Shown here one piece after another: positions 45,840-55,052 of a stretch of 64,000 bases of DNA. The notes under the pieces were generated by a model. The model was given only the letters and a program-made list of their open reading frames with translations. It was not told where the DNA came from and searched no databases. Source of the stretch: Enterocloster clostridioformis (GTDB lineage Bacteria > Bacillota > Clostridia > Lachnospirales > Lachnospiraceae); contig NZ_JAIWZC010000001.1 in assembly GCF_020297485.1 (NCBI RefSeq), forward strand, positions 5,146,001-5,210,000, given 5' to 3'. Each line of letters opens with the position of its first letter. Position 1 is the stretch's first letter. The position numbers and the translations under genes were made by a program.

Positions 45840-46126
45840 TAGTCATACACAGAGTTTAATTCTGTGGAGACGCCGGAGTTTAAAGCAATCGTGAATCCGC
45901 TGGATGAGAAGCTTCGGTCGATAGTGGATACGGATGGGAAAACTGAGGCGGAAGTGGACGAGGAAGCGGATGCCTATATGAACATCGTATTTCACTTGTG
46001 CTGTGAGTACGAGCGCCAGAGCTATATTGAAGGCATAAAGGTCGGGGCGAGATTGATGATGGAGCTGTGGGAATGATATTGAAGGGTGCTGAGATAGAAT
46101 TGCTGGGACTGTGAGAAAATGCGGAA

Positions 46127-46180
46127 ACCCCTCTGTGGAAAAGCCAGGATTGATGGCTCTCCTGCAGAGGGGGATTTTTA
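46127..46180. terminator. Bidirectional terminator between convergent genes
   Basis: ACCCCTCTG pairs with CAGAGGGGG, an inner CCA/TGG pairing lies within, and ATTTTTA follows. It lies between the end of the gene at 46076 and the minus-strand gene ending at 46196. Confidence 0.7.
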
Positions 46181-46195
46181 TGCTTGTGTGATCAC

Positions 46196-47650
46196 TCACG
46201 CTTTAATATATTTTTGAAGCCTGCTGTTTGGCTTGTCTGGAATTGTCATTTTGAGCTTTCCAGACTCCAAGAGCGGAATAAGATATTTTTTGGTAAAATA
46301 TGTGAGGTTCTTATAGCCTAAATAAGAACAAATTTCTTTTTTACTGCGGGCTACTTGGCAATAATTAAGAATCTTTGTTTCGATATCTTGGTCAGCGACT
46401 TGGTCAGTGACTAAGTCGACTTGGTCACTTGTGACTAAGTTCTGTGGTGGCGGTCCGACAGTAACAGTCGAGTTCGCTTCGCTTAGAGGAATCACAGTAC
46501 GGAATATATCACCTTCTACAAATTGCGGTTTTCCGCCAGAGTAGAGCTGGGTATATTTGTATGTGTTCCTCATGCCGGAGCCGAGTTCATCAGCCAGGCC
46601 AATTTCACGGAAAACCTTTGAAATAGCTGGATTCTTGGGAAACGGCGCAAAAGTGGCTAATTCTAAGTTGCCAAATCCATGTGAGAGGTTTGCGTTTTCG
46701 GTGTAAATCTGTTCTTTTTCGATGACAATTTTGGCAACATAGGCATTCGAAAAATCTCTGTGGGCCAACAGATTCGAGATTATTTCACGAAGGATTTTAT
46801 CCCTGGCGCTGACGCTGATGATGCCGTCCAAAACAAAATTGTCGTTTAGATGCAGTCGGCCAAATTCCAACAGTCTGTCATAGCTTTCCAGCAGATTGGT
46901 GGTAATAACATCTCTGTCATCGTAGCGGTCCATGTTGAACATCCGATAGATGGCATCCGTCTTATGGTGAGCTAGGACAGAGAAAATCAAATCGTCAGGA
47001 CCGAATAAGAGGATAGATGCGAGGGTAATCCCTTCTTTGCCAGTGCTGCTGTCCCGGAGGATTAGTCCGGCATTGCGGAGCATCTCTTCATCTGTCATGG
47101 CTCGCCAGGGATGATCCTGTCTGCGGCTTTTGGTCATTTCTCTGGCCCTGTCCATAAGGTCATGCCGCAGGTCGTTGACTGTAAAAACAGGGTAGACCCG
47201 ATTTACAAAGTAGGAACTTTGCTTTCGGGAATAAAGCCTGTAAACGGATTCCTGATTGTCCGTAATATCAATATCCGATTCATGGTTGCGGTCATAGATT
47301 CGCCCGTTGCATCGGCATACATTGGGATTGACAGGAACGCGAATATATAGAATAAGCTTCCCGTCATGCTCATAATCTATCGGGGTAAGATAGAGGGGCG
47401 GGTACATTTTGTTTTCGTTATTGATGCAAGTGACAAAATTTTTCTTGATCTGGTCGATACAGTCAGGCTGGATACCAAGAATTGTCCCGTTATCCTTGAC
47501 TCCGAGAAATATATGACCGCCATCTCTGTTTGAAAAGGAGCAAACTGTATCGTACACATCTTTGGTTATATCTGTAGTGGATTTTTTGAACTCCACTTCT
47601 GTATTTTCACCATTTTGAATCAGGATTAAAAGTTCTTTTGGCAGTTGCAT
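46196..47650 (-). CDS. AlbA_2 (Schlafen-like) ATP-binding regulator
   Basis: 484 residues from ATG 47650 with GAAGGAAGGTG upstream. The N-terminal ~120 residues carry the AlbA_2 signature (ENTEVEFKKSTTDITKD, FSNRDGGHIFLGVKDNG). The middle has the divergent ATPase-like region (LREIISNLLAHRDF) typical of COG2865 proteins. A C-terminal helix-turn-helix probably lies around residues 430-480. Such proteins are putative transcriptional regulators or nucleic-acid-binding factors. It is third in a minus-strand operon after an ImmA-type peptidase and a zinc-ribbon protein. Confidence 0.82.
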   Translation of the reverse strand: MQLPKELLILIQNGENTEVEFKKSTTDITKDVYDTVCSFSNRDGGHIFLGVKDNGTILGIQPDCIDQIKKNFVTCINNENKMYPPLYLTPIDYEHDGKLILYIRVPVNPNVCRCNGRIYDRNHESDIDITDNQESVYRLYSRKQSSYFVNRVYPVFTVNDLRHDLMDRAREMTKSRRQDHPWRAMTDEEMLRNAGLILRDSSTGKEGITLASILLFGPDDLIFSVLAHHKTDAIYRMFNMDRYDDRDVITTNLLESYDRLLEFGRLHLNDNFVLDGIISVSARDKILREIISNLLAHRDFSNAYVAKIVIEKEQIYTENANLSHGFGNLELATFAPFPKNPAISKVFREIGLADELGSGMRNTYKYTQLYSGGKPQFVEGDIFRTVIPLSEANSTVTVGPPPQNLVTSDQVDLVTDQVADQDIETKILNYCQVARSKKEICSYLGYKNLTYFTKKYLIPLLESGKLKMTIPDKPNSRLQKYIKA

Positions 47651-47722
47651 GGGTAGTTCACCTTCCTTCTGAATATGTGGGCGATTCCCACACTCGTATT
47701 GTAACCGCTGTGGAGAGCTATA

Positions 47723-47956
47723 TCAAGGAGTTTCCGAAATTTTATTTTCTTCAGCAAGCTCTCTCTGTATCTGTCGATATTCTGCCATCTCCGTTTCATT
47801 TGCCGGCCGGACGGCTGGATCGGCTCCGCATACAGTTTTTCCGCAGTCCGGGTAGCGGTCGGGCAGTGTGGCAGCAGGAAATATATAGTGGCAGGCACGG
47901 CAGTAGTATAAAGTTTCTATAACATTCATCTCCTCATCTCTGCCATAGACTGGCAT
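47723..47956 (-). CDS. Small zinc-ribbon protein
   Basis: 77 residues from ATG 47956; an ATG at 47929 is also possible. It has CRAC near the start and a degenerate second knuckle, DRYPDCGK, where the first Cys of the pair is Tyr. A charged helix with EYRQIQRELAEENK ends the protein. It lies six bases after the ImmA gene. Function unknown; rubredoxin-like small proteins of this type are common in clostridia. Confidence 0.6.
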   Translation of the reverse strand: MPVYGRDEEMNVIETLYYCRACHYIFPAATLPDRYPDCGKTVCGADPAVRPANETEMAEYRQIQRELAEENKISETP

Positions 47957-47962
47957 GAACTT

Positions 47963-48586
47963 CTATTTCTTAAGATAATCATTTCTTAGTTCCGGGCTGA
48001 CTGGAAGCTCAAAGCCTTTTTCAAGCAGGGCCTTATATTTGAATTCAATCAGCACGGGATCAACGCCCTGTTCATGGGCAATGTCGTCGGTGGTGCAGAA
48101 ATCATCGTGCAAAGTCTGAAATTCCCACACCGTATGTTGCCGGATATCATCTTCCGGGCAGTCTGGATGCTGTTTCCGTTCTTTCTCCAATAATTCCTTA
48201 AAATCATAATACCCGATGGACTCCAGGACAGCTTGAACGGTTATCATCAGTTCGGCTGAAAAAAGGTTAGCGCGCCGTTCCTGTCTGGCTGAGGAAAGGC
48301 TGTAGAACCATGTGTCCTGCAAAGGGCCGTTCGTCCTGGCTTCCTCGCGGTCAAAAAAATCATGCCCCAGCTCATGCCCAGCCGCCATAAGCTGTTCGAC
48401 CTCAGTTGCGTATTCACTCAGCCGTATGAAGCGGCGGTTATTTACAACTGCGTAAAAGCCGAGTGTGTCAACCAGCCGGGGGGTTGTCTTAAAGTTGATC
48501 GCCCGCTGTTCGATGATATCGAAGGGATTGCGGGTTCCATATATTCTTGCGGCGTAGGCCGCCATCCGTAGTGCAAACTGGCTCAA
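47963..48586 (-). CDS. ImmA/IrrE family metallopeptidase
   Basis: 207 residues from TTG 48586, chosen because AGGGAGA lies just upstream. The zinc-binding HELGH motif is in AAGHELGHDFF, with a downstream Glu in RRANLFSAELMI. Family members cleave cognate XRE-type repressors in mobile elements, releasing gene expression. No XRE gene is in the same operon. A protein with a C-terminal XRE helix-turn-helix is encoded divergently 106 bases away and is a candidate substrate (inference). Confidence 0.85.
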   Translation of the reverse strand: MSQFALRMAAYAARIYGTRNPFDIIEQRAINFKTTPRLVDTLGFYAVVNNRRFIRLSEYATEVEQLMAAGHELGHDFFDREEARTNGPLQDTWFYSLSSARQERRANLFSAELMITVQAVLESIGYYDFKELLEKERKQHPDCPEDDIRQHTVWEFQTLHDDFCTTDDIAHEQGVDPVLIEFKYKALLEKGFELPVSPELRNDYLKK

Positions 48587-48692
48587 ATTGAGTCTCCCTT
48601 CTCCTGGTGAGGCATATCTTTCCTAAGATTCTGTCAGAATCCCACCTGTGGGCAAGATGGAGCGGTAAAGTTTGGGATAAAAAAATGATTCA

Positions 48693-49769
48693 GTGGGTGA
48701 AGAAATCTTTGAAGAGTGTAAGGCAAAAGACGACCATAGGGTTTTTGTCTCATCATTTACATTTGGATTGAGAAAGAATGTGAGAGGATATCTTCCAGTA
48801 AAAACAGAGGTATTTATAAGGAGAATCCCTTTTTACTATTACCGTGCGGATAGGGGATATTCGTTTAGAAGTTGGATAGCCGATCTTATTCGTGACACGG
48901 AAGAATATGAGGAGGAGCTGGAAAAGATATATCAAGTATTGGAGTACCTGTATTATGAAGGTGGGGTTTCTATTGATGAAATAATGTCATATATCAAAAT
49001 ACAATTATATGGAAAAGAAGAGGAAAGTGAGAAGCAGCATGATATTGAAACCGCTATTTCAAAAAGTTTACTGTACGCTTCTTCATGGATTACAGAAGAA
49101 AAACTTTTGTATGATTGGGCAGAGTATATCAAGATATGTAAAAAAATAGGCTGGAACGATTATTTCCCGGAAAGGTTCATTACAAAATATAATGAGGCCT
49201 TGGAAATGGCAGGATTATCCCCGATTATATATGGTTTCCATTCAAAATCGTGGCTTCTCCATCTGGACAGAGAAAGAAATAAAATTTCGTGCATGGGGAA
49301 TTTCCCATGTGACGGGCTTGGAAGGCCGATAATGAAATGGATTGGTATAAGAACTGAAAAAGTAGAAGGAGTGTCCTGTACCTGTGTAAATTCACGCTAT
49401 GGAGAGTTGATAATTCAAATTAATCCGGAAAGTATGATTTATGTTTTGAATTATGTAGATGGGAATGGCGAATTGGCGGAACCGGGTGAAGCAGGGACAG
49501 TTATATCTTGGGAACAGCAATATGCGGGACCTTTGAATATGGTGTTTGATAATGAAGCACTAAAGGAGGCACGGAAGGCTTTTAAGATGACACAAAAAGA
49601 GCTTGCAGATGCTATAGGGACATCTGTTAGGACCTATCAGAAGTGGGAAAATGGTGATACAAAGCCGGATTGTCAATCTCTTTTAAGATTGATGAACTGG
49701 TTAGAAATAGAAGATGTGCAATACTTGATTGCTTATAAAAGTTATCCGGCAGAGGAGGAAAAGGGATGA
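48693..49769 (+). CDS. Protein with C-terminal XRE-type helix-turn-helix
   Basis: 358 residues from GTG 48693, with a weak ribosome site. The first ~275 residues have no recognised domain; they include an acidic helical stretch (EYEEELEKIYQVLEYLYYEGG) and a later beta-rich part. Residues about 290-345 are a clear helix-turn-helix (FKMTQKELADAIGTSVRTYQ, WENGDTKPDCQS). Placing the HTH at the C-terminus is unusual for repressors. It may be the regulator of the divergent ImmA operon. Its stop overlaps the next small gene. Confidence 0.72.
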   Translation: MGEEIFEECKAKDDHRVFVSSFTFGLRKNVRGYLPVKTEVFIRRIPFYYYRADRGYSFRSWIADLIRDTEEYEEELEKIYQVLEYLYYEGGVSIDEIMSYIKIQLYGKEEESEKQHDIETAISKSLLYASSWITEEKLLYDWAEYIKICKKIGWNDYFPERFITKYNEALEMAGLSPIIYGFHSKSWLLHLDRERNKISCMGNFPCDGLGRPIMKWIGIRTEKVEGVSCTCVNSRYGELIIQINPESMIYVLNYVDGNGELAEPGEAGTVISWEQQYAGPLNMVFDNEALKEARKAFKMTQKELADAIGTSVRTYQKWENGDTKPDCQSLLRLMNWLEIEDVQYLIAYKSYPAEEEKG

Positions 49770-49954
49770 GAAGTGGAGTGCTAGGCAAGGACATCAGGCT
49801 TTCGGGTAAAAATAAGGAACAGGACGCATGGAAATTATACACGGCGACTATGAAGATATTGGATCAAGGTTGTGATGTGGAAGTAAAGAAAACAAAAGAC
49901 CATATAAAAGTCAGCCGGGTTACCAGGCAAACAGAGACAGAAATGATGTTCTAA
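49766..49954 (+). CDS. Small basic protein, unknown
   Basis: 62 residues from ATG 49766, overlapping the preceding stop (ATGA) with GGAGGAAAAGG upstream, so translation is coupled. Lysine-rich, with DVEVKKTKDHIKVSR. No family recognised. Confidence 0.6.
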   Translation: MRSGVLGKDIRLSGKNKEQDAWKLYTATMKILDQGCDVEVKKTKDHIKVSRVTRQTETEMMF

Positions 49955-51018
49955 TCAATAAAATATCGTGCCGTTAATGAAGTGGCATTAACGAAGGACC
50001 AAGCGGGGTCAGTAAGTATGGAGTGATTACTCTATTACTTTCTGATCCTGCTTTTTTATTTCGGAAATATGGTGGCAGATCGGAAAGAGGATTTGTTGGG
50101 AGCAAAAATAGTCGAGTTTGGAGAAAAGAAAAGCGGGAAGATTTTGGAATAGCTTCAAATCTGACATATTATATACGAAAGAGTAAAACGTGGATAGATG
50201 TGATTGGGTTTTACGCGACTCTTAAGCATGAGCGATTTGTAATTTATCGAAGTCCACACGGGAATCGACAGCATTAGAGGTCAGATATTGAAAAAATACA
50301 GGAAAAGGAGAGACGAAAAGAAGAATATAAGTGTGAGGAAATAAGTGAATGAAGAAATTAAATGGAGAAATAGGTAGCGTGGAAACCTATGTGAAATCGC
50401 AAAAAAAATTTAGGAAAAAGTGACGGGTATAGTTTGACTGTGAATATAGTAGAAATATAGGGAGGTCAATCATATTCTGTCGATGGTAAAGGAGAAGGTG
50501 GATCTTACAAATATTATTCATAGAAAAGCCAATACGAACTGGTGGCTGTGATTTACAATCCAAATAGCGAGAAAAAATGTGGACAAGTAAGGAAAAAACT
50601 TCCATATGTTACTTTACACGAAGGGACGATAGGGGTATAATCTAAAATAACTCATCATTCGACACTGATGAGGGACGATTATATTTTGTTGTGAATATTT
50701 ATTTAAAATATTTATTTAAAATATTTATTTCCAAAAGATAAGTAAAACATGTCAGGAAAGGAGTGACAATAAAGATCGCATTATAGGCGATTGCTAAGGG
50801 CTGAAATAAATAGGCGATAGCACGTAGACATAGTTATTTGGATTGTACATTTTAATTTAGAATTACTAGAAGACAGGAAAATACTACATAGTTTGTGTCG
50901 AATTCTATATTGTTACATTCAAAATACGTGGTCGAAGTGCGCTTGTTTATGGAATTGAGCCATAAAAAATTGAAAAAATCTTCCGGATATTAACATACTG
51001 AAGTAAAAATAAATGTAT
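49955..51018. other. AT-rich non-coding stretch
   Basis: No intact gene. It holds a hairpin CGTTAATG / CATTAACG at about 49971-49992, a decayed peptidase fragment (separate entry), and three tandem 13-base units AATATTTATTTAA at 50694-50730. The motif AATAAAATATCGT at about 49957 recurs near 51683. The rest has frequent stops in all frames. Confidence 0.5.
50143..50277 (+). pseudogene. Possible ImmA/IrrE peptidase remnant
   Basis: The frame TWIDVIGFYATLKHERFVIY resembles RLVDTLGFYAVVNNRRFIRL in the ImmA protein at 47963-48586. No HExxH part is left. The similarity is short and judged by eye. Confidence 0.3.
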
Positions 51019-51105
51019 GCCGGAGCAGTAAATGATAACGCACAGAGACTTTTCCATGAAAGTGGAAATCTGTAACGTAGGTCATTGACTGCTCCGGCTT
51101 TTTTT
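51019..51105 (+). terminator. Long hairpin with T-tract
   Basis: GCCGGAGCAGT and ACTGCTCCGGC pair perfectly, AATGA/TCATT extends the stem with a mismatch, and an inner TTTCCA/TGGAAA hairpin lies within. Seven T residues follow. It lies just before the XRE gene and could act as a leader attenuator or as a terminator of upstream transcription. Confidence 0.7.
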
Positions 51106-51148
51106 GATTTTCGGGGTGCAGATTCGAAGGAGAAAGGGGGGTGTTGGT

Positions 51149-51496
51149 ATGGTCGATATCCACAGTGATGAATACATATTGGGGCAAAATATAAGAAAAT
51201 ATCGAAAACAGAAAGGCTGGTCGCAAAAGGATCTCAGTGACGCTGTGGATATGGACCGTGCCAACATTTCTGGAATAGAAAACGGCGAAAGAGGTGTGAT
51301 GAGTTGTGTAACGCTAAGGAAATTTGCTCAAGCGTTAGGCGTGACAATGGATGCCTTAATGGAAGAAAACGAGATATCTTTTGATGAAATAATCTCAATT
51401 CAAGAAAAATATAAGATGCTCAATCCTTTACACAAGGCAATGGTAGAGGAAACAATAGATGCATATCTGGTTAAAGAAAATAGAGTTTCAATCTGA
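51149..51496 (+). CDS. XRE family transcriptional regulator
   Basis: 115 residues from ATG 51149, behind AAGGAGAAAGGGGG. The helix-turn-helix occupies residues about 10-66 (LGQNIRKYRKQKGWSQKDLS through NISGIENGERG). A short helical C-terminus probably dimerises. It is a typical element-borne repressor. A terminator follows at once, so it is monocistronic. Confidence 0.9.
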   Translation: MVDIHSDEYILGQNIRKYRKQKGWSQKDLSDAVDMDRANISGIENGERGVMSCVTLRKFAQALGVTMDALMEENEISFDEIISIQEKYKMLNPLHKAMVEETIDAYLVKENRVSI

Positions 51497-51498
51497 GG

Positions 51499-51536
51499 GA
51501 CCGTACAGTTTTTAAACAAGCTGTATGGTCTTTTTT
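51499..51536 (+). terminator. Intrinsic terminator after XRE gene
   Basis: GACCGTACAG pairs with CTGTATGGTC (one G-U), with a 12-base loop and TTTTTT. Confidence 0.85.
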
Positions 51537-51537
51537 G

Positions 51538-51936
51538 ATTTAGGGCTGCTTTGAGTGAAAATGTATCAAATTTGACCCATTTATGTGTCAAGCTTGAAAT
51601 CTGCAAAATCATCCTGTTTTGTTATCATATAGACAGTTCAAGGGACAGGCCCTACAGAATGTATCTGGCAGCGTTGCCCTGAACAAATAAAATATCGTAA
51701 GCCCGATTCTAGAGAAGGCGAAGGATACCATAGCGGAGTTCACAGAACAGCGAATTATTTGCTGGCTGTGGAGGCGCTTATATGGGATTACTCTGACTAT
51801 CTCTGGAACCGGGCTTTCTCTGTTTTATTGCCCTGTCCACAGCGATGTGTGGAATTCCCCACAGATGTTTGCTCCTATTGTGACAGACCTGCTCCGGTAT
51901 CCTTCCCTCCCAGAGTCCGAGGGAAAGGACAGAACA
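51538..51936. other. Leader region of prophage-like genes, no gene seen
   Basis: No convincing coding frame. AATAAAATATCGT near 51683 repeats a motif from 49957. The final part holds the ribosome site (GGGAAAGGA) of the sigma-like gene at 51937. Confidence 0.4.
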
Positions 51937-52725
51937 ATGATGAAGAACATGATGGGTATGGAAATTGGAGCAATGGCAATCAATGGCGGGATTGGCGTGA
52001 TGGAGATCCGTCAGCCGACAGTGGAACTGCCCAGCGCAGATGACGTGGTAAAAATGGTGGCACAGGCTGCCGCAGATTTGGCGGGAGAGATTGCAGAAAA
52101 TGCGCACATCACTCTTCGGGAACTGAAAAGGAAGGTGGCTGCGGTTACAGAGAAGAAGCTGCCGTCATTCAAGCAGCTTATGGAACAGAACCCTGTGGCG
52201 GTAGCAAAGAGTATCGTGAACGGTGCGACGCTGACTGCCTATGAGAACGGATATGCCGTGTATGAGATGGACGGCGCGCATACGGTCATGGCTGTGGATC
52301 GGTGTGGCGATTACCGGTACGACTTCAGCGACGGTACATACCATGTGGTTCCCGCAGAGGTATTTGAAGAGGCGGAATGGAGTCTTCGCCTGGTCATGGA
52401 AGGAGAACGGCGGATGGAGCACAACCGGAGCAAGCGTGCATCAAATAATGAGTGCGTGTCTCTGGAATGTGATGGCTCGGACTGGTCGGACGCTGTTATG
52501 GTGGATTTCCTGCTGGAGGATAACGCGGAGATGCTGGCGGATAAGGAACTGCATCGCCTATATGCTGCGATGGGGAAGCTGACAGAGCGCCAGTTGGAGA
52601 TTGTGCAGCTGTACTTCTATAAGGGGCTGACTCAGCAGGAGATTGCGGAGGAGTTGGGGATTGCGCGTAGATCGGTAGGTAACTGTATCGATGGTGCTTT
52701 GAAAAAAATTAAAAAGAATTTCTGA
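51937..52725 (+). CDS. Sigma-70 region 4-like DNA-binding protein
   Basis: 262 residues from ATG 51937, selected for GGGAAAGGACAG upstream. The C-terminal ~55 residues form a sigma-region-4 helix-turn-helix: KLTERQLEIVQLYFYKGLTQ, then QEIAEELGIARRSVGNCI. The N-terminal part is unassigned, with a central beta-rich segment (GYAVYEMDGAHTVMAVDRCG). Such proteins commonly drive late or element-specific transcription in clostridial phages and integrative elements. It heads the run of prophage-like genes. Confidence 0.78.
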   Translation: MMKNMMGMEIGAMAINGGIGVMEIRQPTVELPSADDVVKMVAQAAADLAGEIAENAHITLRELKRKVAAVTEKKLPSFKQLMEQNPVAVAKSIVNGATLTAYENGYAVYEMDGAHTVMAVDRCGDYRYDFSDGTYHVVPAEVFEEAEWSLRLVMEGERRMEHNRSKRASNNECVSLECDGSDWSDAVMVDFLLEDNAEMLADKELHRLYAAMGKLTERQLEIVQLYFYKGLTQQEIAEELGIARRSVGNCIDGALKKIKKNF

Positions 52726-52805
52726 AAAAATACCTCCCAAACAGCTCAAAATGGTGTGCTTTATGAGAGGGTTACTTCTCAACAACAGGAAGGAGGGCAA
52801 GAGCC

Positions 52806-53381
52806 ATGAATGCAGTAAACAAGGCTCCCATGGTTGCAACAGAGACCGAAGCTGAAGCACAGGTCACACAGGAGGCACGCCCACCCGGCAACAGATCAGA
52901 GGAGTCTACATCAACCGGGACAGCAAAGAAAATCTTTGTCTGTTCCCCATACCGGCCAATGTCTGAGACGGAGGAAAGCCGGAAAACAGAGCTGGAGGCA
53001 AATCTGCATCGGGCCAGAACAGCCTGCCGTATCCTCTCCACCCTTGGTTTCATGCCGTTAGCGCCGCATCTGTATTTCACCACATTCCTGAATGATGGAG
53101 ACAAGAAAGAACGTGCAGACGGCATCCGGTTCGGGATGCGGTGGCTGGAGGAGGCCGATGAGGTCTGGGTGTTCGGCGGCACGATTTCAGAGGGGATGGC
53201 GGCGGAGATTGCAAAGGCGAAGGAACTGGGTAAGACGGTACGCAGCTTGCCGGAACCTGGGCGTATGGTGGAACTGCTGCTGAAGATGATTACAGAGAAC
53301 TATCATGTGCCGAAAAACAAGAAAACGGAAGGGCAGCATAAAGCTGCGGAAAGTGAGGACAACGATGGAAATGAAGAATGA
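52806..53381 (+). CDS. DUF4406-like (nucleoside deoxyribosyltransferase-like) protein
   Basis: 191 residues from ATG 52806 with AGGAAGGAGG upstream. The core begins KIFVCSPYRPM and continues RARTACRILSTLGFMPLAPH, then GIRFGMRWLEEADEVWVFGG, IAKAKELGK: the Rossmann-like pattern of the DUF4406/nucleoside 2-deoxyribosyltransferase group. Flanking N- and C-terminal tails are low-complexity. It may process nucleotides or DNA bases for the phage; activity is not shown. Confidence 0.72.
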   Translation: MNAVNKAPMVATETEAEAQVTQEARPPGNRSEESTSTGTAKKIFVCSPYRPMSETEESRKTELEANLHRARTACRILSTLGFMPLAPHLYFTTFLNDGDKKERADGIRFGMRWLEEADEVWVFGGTISEGMAAEIAKAKELGKTVRSLPEPGRMVELLLKMITENYHVPKNKKTEGQHKAAESEDNDGNEE

Positions 53382-53868
53382 GAAGAACGGTATTCTGGAG
53401 GAACTGCTCAAGGAGATGCAGGAGGCTGGGATTATCCGGGCAGTTGCCTGTGGCACAGGCGGGAACTGTGCGGCGGCACAGGAGGCAGAGAAAGCGCCGG
53501 AAGCCGGCCATGAGGCGGATAAGTCCCAGATGGAGAATCAGGCGGACAAACAGAAGCAGGAAGTTCTGGACAAGCACAGCGTTCCGGCGGTTACGCTGAA
53601 CATCAAGAACCTGCACATCCACATGGACGAGCGCATGACATCGTACAATTACGGTTTCGGTCAGGAAACCTCCCATGCCGCTGTACCTGACGGCGGAGAG
53701 CATGGCTTAGAGCTTCCCGAGGACGATTCCGATGATATTGATTTCGAGGCTATGTCGGAAGCTATCCGTAAGGAAACCGGGCTGTGCGAGACAGTTATCC
53801 TGACAGTGCTTCTGGCACAGATGCACTACCTGGATACGGTGTTTGGGGAAGAGGAGGGCAAGGCATGA
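53365..53868 (+). CDS. Hypothetical prophage protein
   Basis: 167 residues from ATG 53365, overlapping the previous gene by 17 bases, behind GTGAGGACAAC. An N-terminal helix is followed by a low-complexity Ala/Glu region and then VTLNIKNLHIHMDERMTSYN and an acidic stretch. No family recognised. Its stop overlaps the next start by four bases. Confidence 0.65.
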   Translation: MEMKNEKNGILEELLKEMQEAGIIRAVACGTGGNCAAAQEAEKAPEAGHEADKSQMENQADKQKQEVLDKHSVPAVTLNIKNLHIHMDERMTSYNYGFGQETSHAAVPDGGEHGLELPEDDSDDIDFEAMSEAIRKETGLCETVILTVLLAQMHYLDTVFGEEEGKA

Positions 53869-54712
53869 TGGATGAGCAGATGAACGTGCTGGGCGCGCCA
53901 AAGAAGATTGTAGATGGGCTGGTTGAGGTTTTTAAGGCTTCGCCCGGATGTTTGAAGGAGTATCGGAGCAGTTGGAACTGCTGGCGGAGGATGCAGTGGA
54001 GACATTGGAGGACAAGCCTGCATTCCCGGCAAAGGAACTGCTTCCCGCAAAAGTATCCGGGAAGAAAGGCGCGGCAGTTACCCGCCCCCGGAAGAACCCG
54101 GAAAAGAAGAACCGTAAAGGTGATACGGCTCCGGTGGCTGATGATGCAGCTCCCGCAGATGCTGATACGGCAGAGGATACCGTGAAGTACACAAAAACCG
54201 CAGCAGAGGAAACTCCTCCTGACAGTACAGACAGTAATCTTCAGGCAGATACAGAGGATGGACTGCCGTGGGAGGAAGATACCGGCCAGAAGGAAGCGGC
54301 TGCACTAACTGCTGATAATCAATTAAAATCGGCTCCCACAGACCAGTCAGCTACAACGATCCCATTGTATGAAGCAAAGAATTATCTCCGTGTGGATTCC
54401 AGTGATGAGGACGCCCTGGTCGGCGTCCTTTTATTGTCTGCGGAGCAGCTGTGCGTGGATGTGGCGAGGCTGAGTAACGAACAGTGGAAAGTTATCGACG
54501 CTCTGGCCTGTGATGGGGAGGGCAGCATCCTCCCCACGGACACAGACCTGTATACGGAGGAGGAACTGTCGCAGGTCAGGAGCATCATGCGTGTGGCAAT
54601 CCTGTACGCATTTGGTTATCTGTATGAGCACCGGGAGGAAGCGGACCACCACGCGCTTCTTCTGACGCTTCGCAGCCTCCTTTTTGCCGTGCGGGAAGGG
54701 GTGAACTTCTGA
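53865..54712 (+). pseudogene. Frameshifted fusion ending in a phage head-tail connector domain
   Basis: It starts at ATG 53865 (MMDEQMNVLGAPKKIVDGLV). A one-base loss near 53936 shifts the frame; adding a G restores EVFKGFARMFEGVSEQLELL. After a low-complexity linker comes a gp6-like head-tail connector domain (YEAKNYLRVDSSDEDALVGV to the end at 54712). Connector proteins are normally separate genes of about 100 residues. Here a deletion seems to have fused it to an early gene, removing terminase, portal and capsid genes. Confidence 0.65.
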
Positions 54713-54713
54713 T

Positions 54714-55052
54714 ATGGAGAGGGAGATTGCCCGCTTCAACGAACGGCTGGCTATTCAGAAAAACAGCGTGTCTGTCGATAAGGTGGGGAACCATGTGAAC
54801 CGCTGGGAGGATTATTATTCCTGCTACTGTTATGCTGGGACTTACCAGTATGACGCTGAACGGGAGAGCGCCGTAACCACGCAGGAGCAGAGCATCAAGT
54901 TTGAAGTGCGCTATTGCAGTGAACTGAAGAATCTGGATTCGACACACTACCGTGTGGTTTTCCATGGGAGCGTTTACGATATCCAGTCCGTAGACATGAT
55001 GAACTACCAGAAACGCACCATCCGCATTATCTGCAAACTGGAGGAGGGGTGA
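54714..55052 (+). CDS. Phage head closure / head-tail adaptor protein
   Basis: 112 residues from ATG 54714, one base after the connector stop, with AAGGGGTG upstream. The beta-rich pattern and a C-terminus ending KRTIRIICKLEEG fit the SPP1 gp16-type head closure family. It seals the capsid portal before tail joining. Its position between connector and HK97 gp10-type genes is the standard order. Confidence 0.75.
   Translation: MEREIARFNERLAIQKNSVSVDKVGNHVNRWEDYYSCYCYAGTYQYDAERESAVTTQEQSIKFEVRYCSELKNLDSTHYRVVFHGSVYDIQSVDMMNYQKRTIRIICKLEEG

Larger units (their letters stand above)
44283..46076 (+). pseudogene. Small conserved protein gene split by IS630 copy 1
   Basis: The start GTG 44283 (or ATG 44292) follows GAAGGAGAAG and reads through GSRPGHTAEIVNQIKSYLR to MLY at 44468. 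The IS630 follows. Past it, the frame continues in register from 45842 (SYTEFNSVETPEFKAIV) to the stop at 46076, giving about 140 residues. An in-frame TAG lies exactly at the insertion site, within the CTAG target. The protein resembles small helical proteins of the DUF6809 type; that name is from memory and uncertain. Confidence 0.6.

Noticed and set aside
50023..50277. An 84-codon protein gene
   Set aside because: No ribosome site; only its second half resembles a known protein (ImmA), so it is treated as a remnant.
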